64,000 nucleotides of DNA from Chordibacter sp038110535. Lineage in GTDB: Bacteria; Verrucomicrobiota; Verrucomicrobiia; Opitutales; Seribacteraceae. The position numbers and the translations under genes were made by a program. The notes beneath the pieces are model-generated. The model made no database searches and was not told where the DNA came from. It saw only the letters and a program-made list of their open reading frames with translations. Where the stretch lies: assembly GCA_038110535.1 (NCBI GenBank), contig JAYNJW010000001.1, forward strand, positions 49,657 to 113,656, written 5' to 3'. Within the stretch, counting starts at the first letter, position 1, and every line of letters begins with the position of its first letter. This document shows, piece by piece, positions 53,284-62,564 of this stretch.

Positions 53284-54837
53284 CTAGGATCGATTAAGAT
53301 CGCTACGCTTTATTTCGACCACATCGTGAGGAGCAGACTCTCTTTGCCCGGCAGGTGTAACTCGGATAAATCGAGCATTTTTCCCCAGGGCAGACAGATC
53401 AGTTGCACCGAGATAACCCAGCCCAGCTCTTATGCCTCCGGCTAGATTTTCCAATACTTCTCGAAGAGAACCGGATACTTCTTTCAAGGCCTCGATCCCT
53501 TCCGGTGCACTTTTCCCCCGTAAATCTTTTTGGCTATGACCATAGCGGGCGGCCGATCCGTCACGCATAGCCTCCAAGCTACCCATGCCCCGGTATTGCT
53601 TGTAGTACTTGCCCTCAATTTCAATGATTGCTCCGGGTGCTTCGCGACAACCGGCAAGCAAACCCCCGCAAATGACTCCATCGGCTAGGGTTAGTGCTTT
53701 GACGATGTCTCCCGACTTATTGATTCCGCCATCAGCTAGAAGAGTAACCCCCGCTTTGTGTTTAGACAAAGACGCTGCATACAAGGCAGTCATTTGAGGG
53801 ATGCCTACGCCGGCAACTATCCGTGTCGTACATATCGATCCGGGGCCCTGTCCTATTTTAATGATATTGGCACCGGCATTCCCCAAGAACTCGACGCCTG
53901 CCCCAGTGGTAACATTCCCAGCCATGATTGGAAGTTTCGGAAATGCATCACGCAGGGAAGAAATGGCATCTCCCACCCCCTTGGTATGGCCGTGTGCCGT
54001 CGATACTGCTACCAGGTTTAGGCCCTGATGCACCATTTCCTCAACATGACTGACCAGAGAATCTGTTTTAATATCACCTTGTTCATCCCTAGGTACTGAA
54101 ACAGCAGCACCGCAAAGTAATCGAAAATTGGAGTCCCGGGAAGGTTTTACATGGTCGCTGGATTCGTCCATTATTCTCTCAATATCACTCAAGGTATATA
54201 AACCACGCATTCTGTCCTCTTTATCAACCACCAGAAGTTTGTGAATCCCCATGTGTTTGCTGAAAAACTGGTCAGCCGTGGCAATCGGATCATCCCCAAC
54301 TTCAGATTCACGAATGGTAAAAACTTTGTCCCGTGCAAGCATGCCATCCGTTACCTTGCGGTCGCGATACCTCTCTTTAACAACCCGACCAGGCAAAAGC
54401 CCCAACAATTTTCCGTGCTCATCGACAATGGGAAAGGTGCGAAATTGAAAGTTCTTTTGCTCAATTGTTTGCAGCACATCGCCGATCGATTTATCTGCAG
54501 AGAAACAAATCGGATCCTGAATCAATCCATGCACATGATGTTTTACACGGGTGACTTCTTTGACCTGCTGACGCTGGCTCATGTTGTAATGAATAAGTCC
54601 TAGTCCACCGTTTAGAGCCATCCCAATGGCCATATCAGACTCAGTGACTGTATCCATGTCAGAGGACACTATGGGCAGACCCAGTTGGATCGAATCACAA
54701 AGCCTGGTATCAAGTTTTACCTGACTGGGTAATATCTCCGAGTAACGGGTGACCAAGGAAACATCATCAAAGGTCAGCCCGTTGGGTAAGGAACGGGAGA
54801 AAAACTCATTCGCTTCGAGGAATAACTCGTTATCCAT
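53284..54837 (-). CDS. guaB: IMP dehydrogenase
   Basis: A 517-aa enzyme oxidising IMP to XMP. It has LTFDDVSLVTRYSEILPSQVKL at the N terminus, a CBS pair at about 105-230, the K+/catalytic loop GPGSICTTRIVAGVGIPQ with the nucleophilic cysteine, DGGINKSGDIVKAL, and the flap YKQYRGMGSLEAM with the RY base pair at AARYGHS. The ATG at 54837 gives the standard N terminus; a longer frame to 55026 overlaps divergent menC and has no conserved sequence. First gene of the ten-gene run to 41029. Confidence 0.96.
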   Translation of the reverse strand: MDNELFLEANEFFSRSLPNGLTFDDVSLVTRYSEILPSQVKLDTRLCDSIQLGLPIVSSDMDTVTESDMAIGMALNGGLGLIHYNMSQRQQVKEVTRVKHHVHGLIQDPICFSADKSIGDVLQTIEQKNFQFRTFPIVDEHGKLLGLLPGRVVKERYRDRKVTDGMLARDKVFTIRESEVGDDPIATADQFFSKHMGIHKLLVVDKEDRMRGLYTLSDIERIMDESSDHVKPSRDSNFRLLCGAAVSVPRDEQGDIKTDSLVSHVEEMVHQGLNLVAVSTAHGHTKGVGDAISSLRDAFPKLPIMAGNVTTGAGVEFLGNAGANIIKIGQGPGSICTTRIVAGVGIPQMTALYAASLSKHKAGVTLLADGGINKSGDIVKALTLADGVICGGLLAGCREAPGAIIEIEGKYYKQYRGMGSLEAMRDGSAARYGHSQKDLRGKSAPEGIEALKEVSGSLREVLENLAGGIRAGLGYLGATDLSALGKNARFIRVTPAGQRESAPHDVVEIKRSDLNRS

Positions 54838-54908
54838 GATTGGTGCTTTTGTTGTCCATCGACTATGCTTTATATGATCTAATCCACCTTTATTCTCAAG
54901 GATATTAA

Positions 54909-55856
54909 ATGAAAACCAAAAGAAGATACCTGCTTTTTCAGCAATCATTTCTATCTCCGCTACGGACGGCGACGGGAGTTTGGCAAAAAAGAACCAGCCT
55001 GGTTCTTCGTCAAGATGAAGGGGCAAGGGTTACTTTTGGTGAAGTTGCACCATTGCCAGGACATTCGGATTTGAATTTAAATACAGCCGTGCAAGAGGCA
55101 AAAGTATGGTCAGAAAGTACAGATGAAAACCAAAAATTTCCACATATTAGCCCAGCGATCAGTTGTTTGAATTCAAAAATCTGGAATGAGCAATCGGAAT
55201 CTTTGCAGTTGCCCTTGATTGCTCGACTTTGGGGGATGAGTGAAGCAATCAGTCATGGGGTAGTTAAACGCAAGATAGGACTGCTTCGACCCAATGAAGA
55301 AATACCTGTCGTTATCAAGTGGCTCAAATCGTTGCCCAGTGCCGTCCAAGTCCGCTTGGATCCCAACGAAAGTTTTTCTCGAGATGATCTTCTTCGATGG
55401 TCAGATGCACTCGATGGATTTTCATCCATTCAGTTCATTGAGCAGCCCACGGGGCCTCAAGATGATGACTGGTTGCTGGAATATTCCCAGAAGTCGCCTG
55501 TTCCTATTGCCCTAGATGAAGCGATTGGGCGAATGCATAGCAGTTTTGATCTACACCAGCTTCCTCCCCATTTGTTTTTGGTAATCAAGCCAACTCTTTT
55601 TTCGGACTGGAATACCCTTATTCGACTTGCAAAAGATCCCGTGCGGAAGGTTATTTTTTCCACCTCTTTTGAAAGTCCCTTCGGGTATGAAGCATTGATC
55701 AGGCTTTCCGCATTATCTCCGCATTCTTCTGGCTTGGAAAGGGCCTGTTTTCTGGGAAATGAACATGAATTTTCTGCACACCATCAGCCCATTCTTTTCA
55801 GTCCCGCAGTTCCTTCGGCAAACTTGGCAAATTTATGGCAAGCCCTGACAAAATGA
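54909..55856 (+). CDS. menC: o-Succinylbenzoate synthase (enolase superfamily)
   Basis: A 315-aa enzyme of the enolase superfamily. Visible active-site residues: the KRKIGL segment (KxK-type general base), RLDPNES and FIEQPT, ALDEAIG for the three acidic metal ligands, and the second lysine in LVIKPTLF. Together with the following gene, encoding OSB-CoA ligase, this identifies MenC rather than a dipeptide epimerase. It makes o-succinylbenzoate for menaquinone. Divergent from guaB with 71 bp between; overlaps menE by four bases. Confidence 0.9.
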   Translation: MKTKRRYLLFQQSFLSPLRTATGVWQKRTSLVLRQDEGARVTFGEVAPLPGHSDLNLNTAVQEAKVWSESTDENQKFPHISPAISCLNSKIWNEQSESLQLPLIARLWGMSEAISHGVVKRKIGLLRPNEEIPVVIKWLKSLPSAVQVRLDPNESFSRDDLLRWSDALDGFSSIQFIEQPTGPQDDDWLLEYSQKSPVPIALDEAIGRMHSSFDLHQLPPHLFLVIKPTLFSDWNTLIRLAKDPVRKVIFSTSFESPFGYEALIRLSALSPHSSGLERACFLGNEHEFSAHHQPILFSPAVPSANLANLWQALTK

Positions 55857-56971
55857 TAAACCCGTACAGCAAGGTTTTGACCACTTGGGAATCTTCGGAA
55901 AGCCCCAAAGGCGACTTCCTGCTGGATTATGCTTTGCAATCGCTTGAACTATTAAAAAAGAATAAATCGATCCAATTGACCGAGGATCAACCTCTGCCTG
56001 TTATCACCAAAGATAAGAACATCACCCTAAGTTTCCTTTCGGGAGGGACAACGAGATGGCCAGAGAAAATTAAACATACGCCTGCCACCATACGATCGGC
56101 GGTAAATGGATTAATTGAACGAATAGGAGGGGGGCCAATCAACAGTCTTTGCTGTCTTCCGCTTTGGCATGTTGGGGGATGGATGCAGTTGGAAAGAGCA
56201 TGGGCCAGTGGAGGAAAAATTCTCTTTTGCGATTATCGTGATCTAATTACGACTAATTTTGAGGATAAAATTATTGATCAGTGGATATCTTTGGTGCCCG
56301 CCCAATTACAAGAACTCCTAAAGTCCAAGCATGGGGTTGGAAATTTGAAAAGAGCCAAAGGAATTTTTGTCGGCGGGGCGGGAATGAATGCGCGGCAAAT
56401 CGAGGTCTGCCGCTCTCTGCAATTGAATATCTGTCCCTGTTATGGTTCATCCGAGACTGCGGGTATGGTCTCCTTGCTGGAATCGGGTTCTTTTTTGAGT
56501 GGCGGCGAAGGGGTTGGGGCACCGCTACCTCACGCCCAAATTCGAATCAATGACGAACAGGGTTGTTTAGAAATTAAGTGTACCAGTCTTTGCATCAGCC
56601 GTGGTCGAAAGAAATTTGCCAGGAATAGCTGGTGGCTTTCTCCGGATCTCGGGAATTTCGATCAATCGGGAAACCTAGTAATTGCGGGAAGAGCCGACCG
56701 TACGATTAATACGGGTGGAGAAAAAGTTCATCCATTCGTTCTTGAAAAAATTTTATATGCTACGGGCATAGTGGAACAATGTATGGTTTATGGCGAACCC
56801 GATGAAAAATGGGGACAGCAAGTAGTGGCTTGTGTATGCCCAGGCAGTATTGATTTAGAGCATTTACGGAATTTGGTCGAACACCAGCTCGTTGGGCCGA
56901 TGAAGCCAAAAGTATGGAAAGTCATGGACAGACTACCGCTTTCAGAAATGGGGAAGCTGCCTATTAAGTAG
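55853..56971 (+). CDS. menE: o-Succinylbenzoate-CoA ligase
   Basis: A 372-aa adenylate-forming enzyme, short relative to the usual 450-490 because the N-terminal subdomain is reduced. The P-loop is SFLSGGTTRWPEKIKHTP; CCLPLWHVGGWMQLERAW, YGSSETAG (A5 motif) and LVIAGRADRTINTGGEKVHP (A8) follow, and the catalytic lysine is the last residue region MGKLPIK. The ATG at 55853 overlaps the menC stop as ATGA; another ATG is 18 bp upstream. It activates OSB for menaquinone synthesis. Convergent with clpP. Confidence 0.9.
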   Translation: MINPYSKVLTTWESSESPKGDFLLDYALQSLELLKKNKSIQLTEDQPLPVITKDKNITLSFLSGGTTRWPEKIKHTPATIRSAVNGLIERIGGGPINSLCCLPLWHVGGWMQLERAWASGGKILFCDYRDLITTNFEDKIIDQWISLVPAQLQELLKSKHGVGNLKRAKGIFVGGAGMNARQIEVCRSLQLNICPCYGSSETAGMVSLLESGSFLSGGEGVGAPLPHAQIRINDEQGCLEIKCTSLCISRGRKKFARNSWWLSPDLGNFDQSGNLVIAGRADRTINTGGEKVHPFVLEKILYATGIVEQCMVYGEPDEKWGQQVVACVCPGSIDLEHLRNLVEHQLVGPMKPKVWKVMDRLPLSEMGKLPIK

Positions 56972-56991
56972 GGGCGTGTAAGTACGACCAA

Positions 56992-57573
56992 TCAGATTTT
57001 ATCAATAATTTGGTCAGCCAATCCATAGTCGATCGCTTCCTGAGCATTCAAATAGAAATCACGATCCGTGTCTTGTTGAATTTTTTCCATTGGTTGACCA
57101 GAAGTGCGGGCCAGAATCGTATTGAGCTCTTCCCTCAATCTTTCCATTTCTTGGGCCTGTATATTGATGTCCACAGCAGCTGCGACCATCCTGCCCGTGA
57201 TCAGGGGTTGGTGAATCAGGACCCGGGAGTGGGGGTAGAGGAAGCGAAGACCTTTCGATGCTCCGCAAAGCAAGATCGATCCCATGCTTGCAGCCATGCC
57301 TGTGACCACAACTTTGATCGGCGAACTGATCAACTGCATCGTATCAAAAATTGCCATTCCTGCAGTGATGGATCCGCCAGGGGAATTAATATAAAAAGTG
57401 ATTTCTTTCCCTGGATCCGTAGCTTCCAAGTGAAGGAGCTTTTCGGTGATATCCCGGGCGGACTTATCACTGACTTCTCCCCAAAGAAAGACTTTACGGT
57501 CTTCAATGAATTTCGATTGGATAGCCTCAGAGACCGATCCAGGTTTTTTTTCCTTATCTTTTTCTTCGCTCAT
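56992..57573 (-). CDS. clpP: ATP-dependent Clp protease proteolytic subunit
   Basis: A 193-aa serine protease subunit. Catalytic triad: Ser in VTGMAASMGSILL, His in VLIHQPL and Asp in QQDTDRDFYLNAQEAIDYGLAD. FYINSPGGSITAGMAIFDTMQ is the oxyanion region. The ATG at 57573 (MSEEKDKEKKPGS) is chosen; a longer frame to 57657 overlaps rpiB. The clpX partner and trigger factor are not adjacent, so this may be a second ClpP paralogue, or the genes are simply separated. Confidence 0.95.
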   Translation of the reverse strand: MSEEKDKEKKPGSVSEAIQSKFIEDRKVFLWGEVSDKSARDITEKLLHLEATDPGKEITFYINSPGGSITAGMAIFDTMQLISSPIKVVVTGMAASMGSILLCGASKGLRFLYPHSRVLIHQPLITGRMVAAAVDINIQAQEMERLREELNTILARTSGQPMEKIQQDTDRDFYLNAQEAIDYGLADQIIDKI

Positions 57574-57595
57574 GCAAGAGAATTGGTATACCGAA

Positions 57596-58030
57596 TTACT
57601 CGTTTTTGTCGAGCATCTCGATTCTGCGAATGTGCCTGCCGCCTTCAAATCTGGCATTCATCCACGCATCAATTATTTTAATAGTAAGCTCTTCACTAAT
57701 TTGTCTCTGACCGATGGACAATACATTAGCGTTGTTGTGTTCTTTGGCTAGGCGGGCGGTTTCCTCACTCCAACACAGGGCACAGCGCACACCTTTGACC
57801 TTGTTTGCGGCCATCGCTTCTCCATTTCCACTTCCACCAAAAACAACGCCCAGATCACACAATCCCTCGGCTACACTCTCGGCCGCAGGCCGAACAAATT
57901 CGGGATAGTCGACCGAGTCATGCGAAAATGTTCCAAAATCCTGAACCTCATGTCCAAGAGATTGAAGATGGGTTTTTACCGCCTCTTTGTATTCGTATCC
58001 GGCGTGATCGGTACCTAGTGCAATTTTCAT
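57596..58030 (-). CDS. rpiB: Ribose-5-phosphate isomerase B
   Basis: A 144-aa enzyme interconverting ribose 5-phosphate and ribulose 5-phosphate. TDHAGYEYKEAV, the phosphate-binding GGSGNGEAMAANKVKGVRCALCWS and KEHNNANVLSIGQR are visible. The catalytic cysteine of E. coli RpiB (in GTGIG) is absent and glutamate occupies the GNGE site, as in the mycobacterial subgroup. It lies 22 bp upstream of clpP in the same direction. Confidence 0.93.
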   Translation of the reverse strand: MKIALGTDHAGYEYKEAVKTHLQSLGHEVQDFGTFSHDSVDYPEFVRPAAESVAEGLCDLGVVFGGSGNGEAMAANKVKGVRCALCWSEETARLAKEHNNANVLSIGQRQISEELTIKIIDAWMNARFEGGRHIRRIEMLDKNE

Positions 58031-58077
58031 AGTTATTCGACTTGGTTGGCAGAGTGAGGATGAAATGTAAGGGGGTA

Positions 58078-58623
58078 TTAGAGGAGTCCGAGCTCCATTT
58101 TTCCTTCTTCAGAAATCATATCTTGGGTCCATGGAGGGTCCCAGACGATTTCCACTTCCGCATGGTCAATTCCGGGAAGTTCCAATACTTTCCCTTTGCA
58201 GTCATCTGCGATAACCGGGCCCATGCCACAACCGGGTGCAGTTAAGGTAAGATCGACATAAGCAACGCGCCCGTGCTCTTCAGTCTGTTCAATCTCCACC
58301 CGGTAGATGAGCCCTAAATCGACCACATTGACCGGAATTTCCGGATCAAACACAGTTTTCAGGTTTTCCTTAATTTCCTCCACTCCTGCAGGCTGAGCAT
58401 TTCCATTCTCAGGCAATTTTGATGCCTGCTCCAAATTTTCTCCTAATGCATCCGCATCCCGAGCTGCAATCCGGTACATTCCCTGCAAGGTCATAACCGT
58501 AAAATTTCCGCCCAACCGATGAGTGATAGTTACTTTTTCTCCCCGACCGAGAGTGAATTCCTCCCCGTGAGGAATCAAGGTGGCGACCACATCCCTGCAC
58601 AGCTCTACTTCTTGTTGGCTCAT
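58078..58623 (-). CDS. sufT: SufT-type Fe-S cluster assembly protein (MIP18 family)
   Basis: A 181-aa protein. The C-terminal half is a DUF59/MIP18 domain (VEEIKENLKTVFDPEIPVNVVDLGLIYRVEI, with TLTAPGCGMGPVIADDCKGKVLELPGI and VWDPPWTQDMIS). The N-terminal half (residues 1-80) is the extension of SufT proteins, including the TLIPHGEEFTLGRGEKVTITHRLGGNFTV motif. It overlaps sufD by four bases and is the last gene of the suf operon. Role: maturation of Fe-S proteins, probably as carrier or accessory factor. Confidence 0.93.
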   Translation of the reverse strand: MSQQEVELCRDVVATLIPHGEEFTLGRGEKVTITHRLGGNFTVMTLQGMYRIAARDADALGENLEQASKLPENGNAQPAGVEEIKENLKTVFDPEIPVNVVDLGLIYRVEIEQTEEHGRVAYVDLTLTAPGCGMGPVIADDCKGKVLELPGIDHAEVEIVWDPPWTQDMISEEGKMELGLL

Positions 58624-59897
58624 CTGTTTATGTTCTTAGATCCAGAGAAGGAGTCGGATAGGCAGTTAAGTGCCCATTCTCTGGTTTGCTGGTGAGCAAT
58701 AGTGTCTAAAGTTTCGCTCAAAAAACCCAAGGCGATTAACTTTTCTGCCTCCATTGTAGGAATGCCCCGACTTCGTAGATAAAATAATTCCTGCGGATCA
58801 ATTCTGCTGGTGGTTGCCCCATGACTACACTTTACCTCATTGGCAAGAATTTCCAGGCCGGGCAGGGAATCTGCCTCCGCTTCAGAACTGAGCAATAAGT
58901 TGCGGTTCGTCTGGTATGCATCAGTATGCTGTGCTTCTTCTGCTACCTTGATCAATCCCGAAAAAATTGATTTTGCCTCCTTTCGCAAAACATTCTTGCA
59001 GAGTAAATTACTTGTACAATGAGGAGCCTCGTGCACTTGAATGGTTCTTTGGTCAAAGAGTTGTTCATCATTGCCCAAATAGACTGAACCATATTCAAAG
59101 TGTGACCCGGATTCTTTTAAAACCCCCTTCGACTCAACCCTCGATTGGGCACATCCAAGATGGAGGTTGGAAGAATTTAAATACCCGTTTTGACCGATGA
59201 TAAAATGCTCCATTTGAATTAAGGTGGCACTTTGGGAACATTGCTGCATTACAATACGATTCAGCCTTGCTCCTTCCCCTAACTTCACTTTTAGCAGATT
59301 GGCAATCGAGCCACCGGGCTTAGTACAATTGGCGGAAAATTTTTCAATTATGGTAATTTCGGAATTGGCATCCAATTCTATCAGACTGTGGTGAAAAGCA
59401 ATCTTTCCGGCTTCTGGTTCATGATGTTCAATAACCAAGGGTATGTCAGAACGAACAGATTTTTGTGCACGCACTAAGTAACCTGTCTCGGCAAACGCAC
59501 CAGCTAAAAGAGAATAATCATCCGCACCCAAATCGGGACCTTGAATCTTGGGCAAAAGAGAGAGCGAGTGAGGTTGATCGAGAATTAAGCGGTCTAGAAG
59601 ATCAATAGTTATATCATCACATTGCGAGTCTTCATTGATTGTTAGTGATTTTTTGGCATCTGCCAGTCCTAAGATATTATCCAATCCGAACCGGGCTCTC
59701 GGAGAAAAGCGCCATCTTTCATCCTTGAACCGACGCTCGGGCAGGGCAGAGTAATTGTCCCAACATTCTTTTCTGTAGTCCGCAAGCCAACCTGGTTCCC
59801 ATGATCTGCTCTCCGCGAATGATCGAAAAGCTTCAGGTTGCTTCAAGGAAAAAGAATGCATGGACGAAGGGCTGGGTGAAAGCATTTCTTGGCTCAT
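58620..59897 (-). CDS. sufD: SufD, Fe-S cluster assembly scaffold component
   Basis: A 425-aa SufBD-core protein. The beta-helix portion ends with the family signature EVKCSHGATTSRIDPQELFYLRSRGIPTMEAEKLIALGFLSE. It partners SufB and SufC in the SufBC2D complex that assembles Fe-S clusters. The ATG at 59897 lies 5 bp after sufB; a longer frame to 60008 would overlap sufB. Position within fur-like-sufC-sufB-sufD-sufT is canonical except for the missing SufS/SufU, which must be encoded elsewhere or beyond this window. Confidence 0.93.
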   Translation of the reverse strand: MSQEMLSPSPSSMHSFSLKQPEAFRSFAESRSWEPGWLADYRKECWDNYSALPERRFKDERWRFSPRARFGLDNILGLADAKKSLTINEDSQCDDITIDLLDRLILDQPHSLSLLPKIQGPDLGADDYSLLAGAFAETGYLVRAQKSVRSDIPLVIEHHEPEAGKIAFHHSLIELDANSEITIIEKFSANCTKPGGSIANLLKVKLGEGARLNRIVMQQCSQSATLIQMEHFIIGQNGYLNSSNLHLGCAQSRVESKGVLKESGSHFEYGSVYLGNDEQLFDQRTIQVHEAPHCTSNLLCKNVLRKEAKSIFSGLIKVAEEAQHTDAYQTNRNLLLSSEAEADSLPGLEILANEVKCSHGATTSRIDPQELFYLRSRGIPTMEAEKLIALGFLSETLDTIAHQQTREWALNCLSDSFSGSKNINR

Positions 59898-59902
59898 AAC
59901 TT

Positions 59903-61309
59903 TTATCCAACGGAACCTTCCATTTCCAAATCGATCAATCGTTTCAATTCCACGCTGTACTCCATGGGGAACTCTCGAATCAAATCGTTGATAAATCCAT
60001 TTACGCACAAACTCATCGCTTCTGCTTCGCCCAAACCACGTTGTTGCATATAAAAAATCTGTTCTGCACTGACCTTGGATACACTAGCTTCATGTTGCAC
60101 TGAATTTGCATCTCCTTGAACGGTAATGGCTGGGTAAGTGTCCGTTTGGCTGTTATTGTTGATCAGTAAGGCATCACACTCGGTGTTGTTTTTACAGCCT
60201 TTCAAATGTCCGGGCATCTGGACAAGTCCACGATATGATGCCCGTCCTTCACCAATCGAAATAGATTTGGAAACGACATTGCTGCTGGTTTCATCAGCTG
60301 CATGTACCATTTTCGCACCGGTATCCTGATGCTGACCGTCATTCGCCAATGCGATCGAGACGACTTCTCCCCGCGCTTTTCTTCCGCGGAGAATCACTCC
60401 AGGGTATTTCATGGTCAGGCGGGAGCCGATGTTGCAGTCGATCCAGCGTACCTCGGCTTCTTCTTCAGCGAGTGCTCTTTTGGTTACCAAGTTGAATACA
60501 TTGTTTGACCAGTTTTGCACGGTTACATACTGAATTTTGGCACCTTTTAGAGCAACTAGTTCAACCACCGCACTGTGCAGAGTGGAAGTTTCAAATTTTG
60601 GTGCGGTGCATCCCTCCATGTACATGACTTCTGATCCTTCATCCGCAATAATAAGGGTACGTTCAAATTGACCAAAGTTTTCTGCATTGATTCGGAAATA
60701 AGCTTGCAGAGGTTGGGCAAGCTTTACTCCCGGGGGAATGTAGATAAAACTGCCACCGGAAAATACCGCACTATTTAAAGCGGAAAATTTATTGTCTGCA
60801 GTTGGAATCACTTTTCCAAACCACTTTCGGAAAATGTCGTGGTGCTCTTTCAATCCTTCGGTTGAGCCAACAAAAATAACCCCCTCTTTTTCGAGGTCTT
60901 CTTTCATCCTGGAATAGGCAGCTTCACTATCAAACTGTGCCTCCACGCCCGCTAAAAATTTCCTTTCTTGTTCTGGAATACCAAGCCTTTCAAAGGTATT
61001 CTTTACATCGTCAGGAACTTCGTCCCAGGTGCGACTAGGAGTTTGACCTTTGGCCAGATAATAGCGGATAACATTAAAATCAATGTTTTTGAGATCATCG
61101 GTTGCCCAATGAGTGGGCATAGGTTTTTTGAGAAATGTGGCCAACGCTTTTAGCCTGAAATCAAGCAACCATGGGTCTTCCTTTTTGACTTCAGAAATGT
61201 AACGGACCACCTCCTCGGATAATCCGACGCCAGCATCAAAGGAATAATCTGTGTCGTAGTGGAAATTTCCTTTTTCTCGATCTACTTCTACTTGGGATGG
61301 ATTAATCAT
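59903..61309 (-). CDS. sufB: SufB, Fe-S cluster assembly scaffold protein
   Basis: A 468-aa scaffold with the complete SufB signature: GVIFVGSTEGLKEHHDIFRKWFGKVIP, FSALNSAVFSGGSFIYIPPGVKLAQPLQAYFRIN, EGCTAPKFETSTLHSAVVELVALKGAKIQYVTVQNW, CNIGSRLTMKYPGV, and NNNSQTDTYPAITVQGD. The cluster-ligating cysteines and ENFGQFERTLI are intact. The ATG at 61309 gives the normal N terminus; the longer frame to 61375 overlaps sufC. It follows sufC by 19 bp. Confidence 0.97.
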   Translation of the reverse strand: MINPSQVEVDREKGNFHYDTDYSFDAGVGLSEEVVRYISEVKKEDPWLLDFRLKALATFLKKPMPTHWATDDLKNIDFNVIRYYLAKGQTPSRTWDEVPDDVKNTFERLGIPEQERKFLAGVEAQFDSEAAYSRMKEDLEKEGVIFVGSTEGLKEHHDIFRKWFGKVIPTADNKFSALNSAVFSGGSFIYIPPGVKLAQPLQAYFRINAENFGQFERTLIIADEGSEVMYMEGCTAPKFETSTLHSAVVELVALKGAKIQYVTVQNWSNNVFNLVTKRALAEEEAEVRWIDCNIGSRLTMKYPGVILRGRKARGEVVSIALANDGQHQDTGAKMVHAADETSSNVVSKSISIGEGRASYRGLVQMPGHLKGCKNNTECDALLINNNSQTDTYPAITVQGDANSVQHEASVSKVSAEQIFYMQQRGLGEAEAMSLCVNGFINDLIREFPMEYSVELKRLIDLEMEGSVG

Positions 61310-61328
61310 GAAAAATGGGGTAGGGAAT

Positions 61329-62081
61329 TTAAACGATTGCTTCTTCTTTGATCCAATCATATCCGCGCTCTTCAAGTTCTAGGGCGAGTTCCTTGCCTCC
61401 AGTGCGGACGATTTTTCCTTCTGACATGACATGTACATAATCGGGTACGATATATTCGAGCAACCGTTGGTAATGGGTGATTACTAAGATTCCACGGTTG
61501 GGATTCCTCATCCGGTTAACTCCGTCAGAAACCACCCGTAGGGCATCAATATCCAACCCACTGTCCGTCTCATCCAATATACAATACAAAGGGTCAAGCA
61601 TGGACATCTGCAGAATTTCACAGCGTTTCTTCTCACCGCCAGAAAATCCATCGTTTAGGGAGCGGGATGTGAATTTTCTATCCATTCCAAGCTCGTCCAT
61701 GTGTGCGTAGAGTTCTTTGTAAAAATCTACTGCTTTTACTTTATCTCCTTCATTTAGCCTGGCATTGCGTGCAGCTCGGATAAAATTGGCAATGCTGACT
61801 CCCGGAACTTCCATGGGATATTGGAAAGCAAGAAATAACCCAAGCATCGATACTTCATCTGGTTCCAATCCAAGGAGATTTTCTCCATCGAGAGTGGCTT
61901 TACCCCCGGTTACTTCGTAATCGGGATGCCCGGCTAGAACTTTGGCCAAGGTGCTCTTGCCACTACCATTGGGACCCATGATTGCATGGACTTCCCCCTT
62001 GGGAATTTCCAGAGACAGTCCATGAAGTATGCTTTTATCCCCAGTTGAGGCTTGTAGGTTTTCTATTTTTAAGGAGTTCAC
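61329..62081 (-). CDS. sufC: SufC, Fe-S assembly ATPase
   Basis: A 250-aa ABC-type ATPase. Walker A GPNGSGKST, Q-loop LFLAFQYPMEVPG, signature FSGGEKKRCEILQM, Walker B LYCILDETDSGLD, and LVITHYQRLLEYI are all present. The start is GTG (62081). SufC powers conformational change in SufB-SufD. The gene starts 26 bp after the Fur-like regulator. Confidence 0.97.
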   Translation of the reverse strand: MNSLKIENLQASTGDKSILHGLSLEIPKGEVHAIMGPNGSGKSTLAKVLAGHPDYEVTGGKATLDGENLLGLEPDEVSMLGLFLAFQYPMEVPGVSIANFIRAARNARLNEGDKVKAVDFYKELYAHMDELGMDRKFTSRSLNDGFSGGEKKRCEILQMSMLDPLYCILDETDSGLDIDALRVVSDGVNRMRNPNRGILVITHYQRLLEYIVPDYVHVMSEGKIVRTGGKELALELEERGYDWIKEEAIV

Positions 62082-62107
62082 AGTGTAATAAGAGGTTTAA
62101 TTTCAAA

Positions 62108-62545
62108 CTAATGCCGAGCAGTGCTTCCTGTTCCGGAGAAACAGAGGTCTATGTTTTCTGCCTCAAAACCTTCAGGGACAAGTGCTTGCATCCTAGAGAG
62201 AGTATCCTGATCAATTTGCACATCATAAATTTTGCCTGTTTTGGTGCATTTGAAATGGGCATGGGGAGTGAGGTTAGGGCAATATCGGGTCGGAGATCGA
62301 TCCAGGTTCACTTGACGGACAAGCCCGCAACCAACAAGGGTTTCCAAGCAATTGTATACCGTGGCAAAAGATGTGCCAGGTAAGTGCTTTCGTACCCGCT
62401 CATAAATATCATCAGCAGTAGGATGATCTCTTTTGCCTAAAATGACCCCATAAACACAAGCCCGCTGTTTAGTCGGACGCAATCCTTTCTCACGAAGGGA
62501 TGTGGAGAATGATTTCTTAGATACTGGGGGCAATGAAAAAGTCAT
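62108..62545 (-). CDS. Fur/PerR-like regulator leading the suf operon
   Basis: A 145-aa winged-helix regulator (SLREKGLRPTKQRACVYGVILGKRDHPTADDIYERV, then FATVYNCLETLVGCGLVRQV). The usual metal-site strand is PHAHFKCTKTGKIYDV: the HxH pair and the first Cys remain, but the second Cys of CxxC is Thr, and the C-terminal CxxC is missing (LCFSGTGSTARH). So the structural Zn(Cys)4 site is not formed. The Asp of RFD is Cys (RYCPN). I chose the ATG at 62545 over upstream ones because an AT-rich palindrome (62565-62577) sits in the upstream region. It may regulate the suf genes in response to iron or oxidant; effector unknown. Confidence 0.8.
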   Translation of the reverse strand: MTFSLPPVSKKSFSTSLREKGLRPTKQRACVYGVILGKRDHPTADDIYERVRKHLPGTSFATVYNCLETLVGCGLVRQVNLDRSPTRYCPNLTPHAHFKCTKTGKIYDVQIDQDTLSRMQALVPEGFEAENIDLCFSGTGSTARH

Positions 62546-62564
62546 GCAAAGGGTATACCTAAAC

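Noticed and set aside
57010..57681. A 223-codon open frame on the plus strand
   Set aside because: It is antisense to clpP and rpiB, whose catalytic motifs are intact; its translation shows no conserved pattern.
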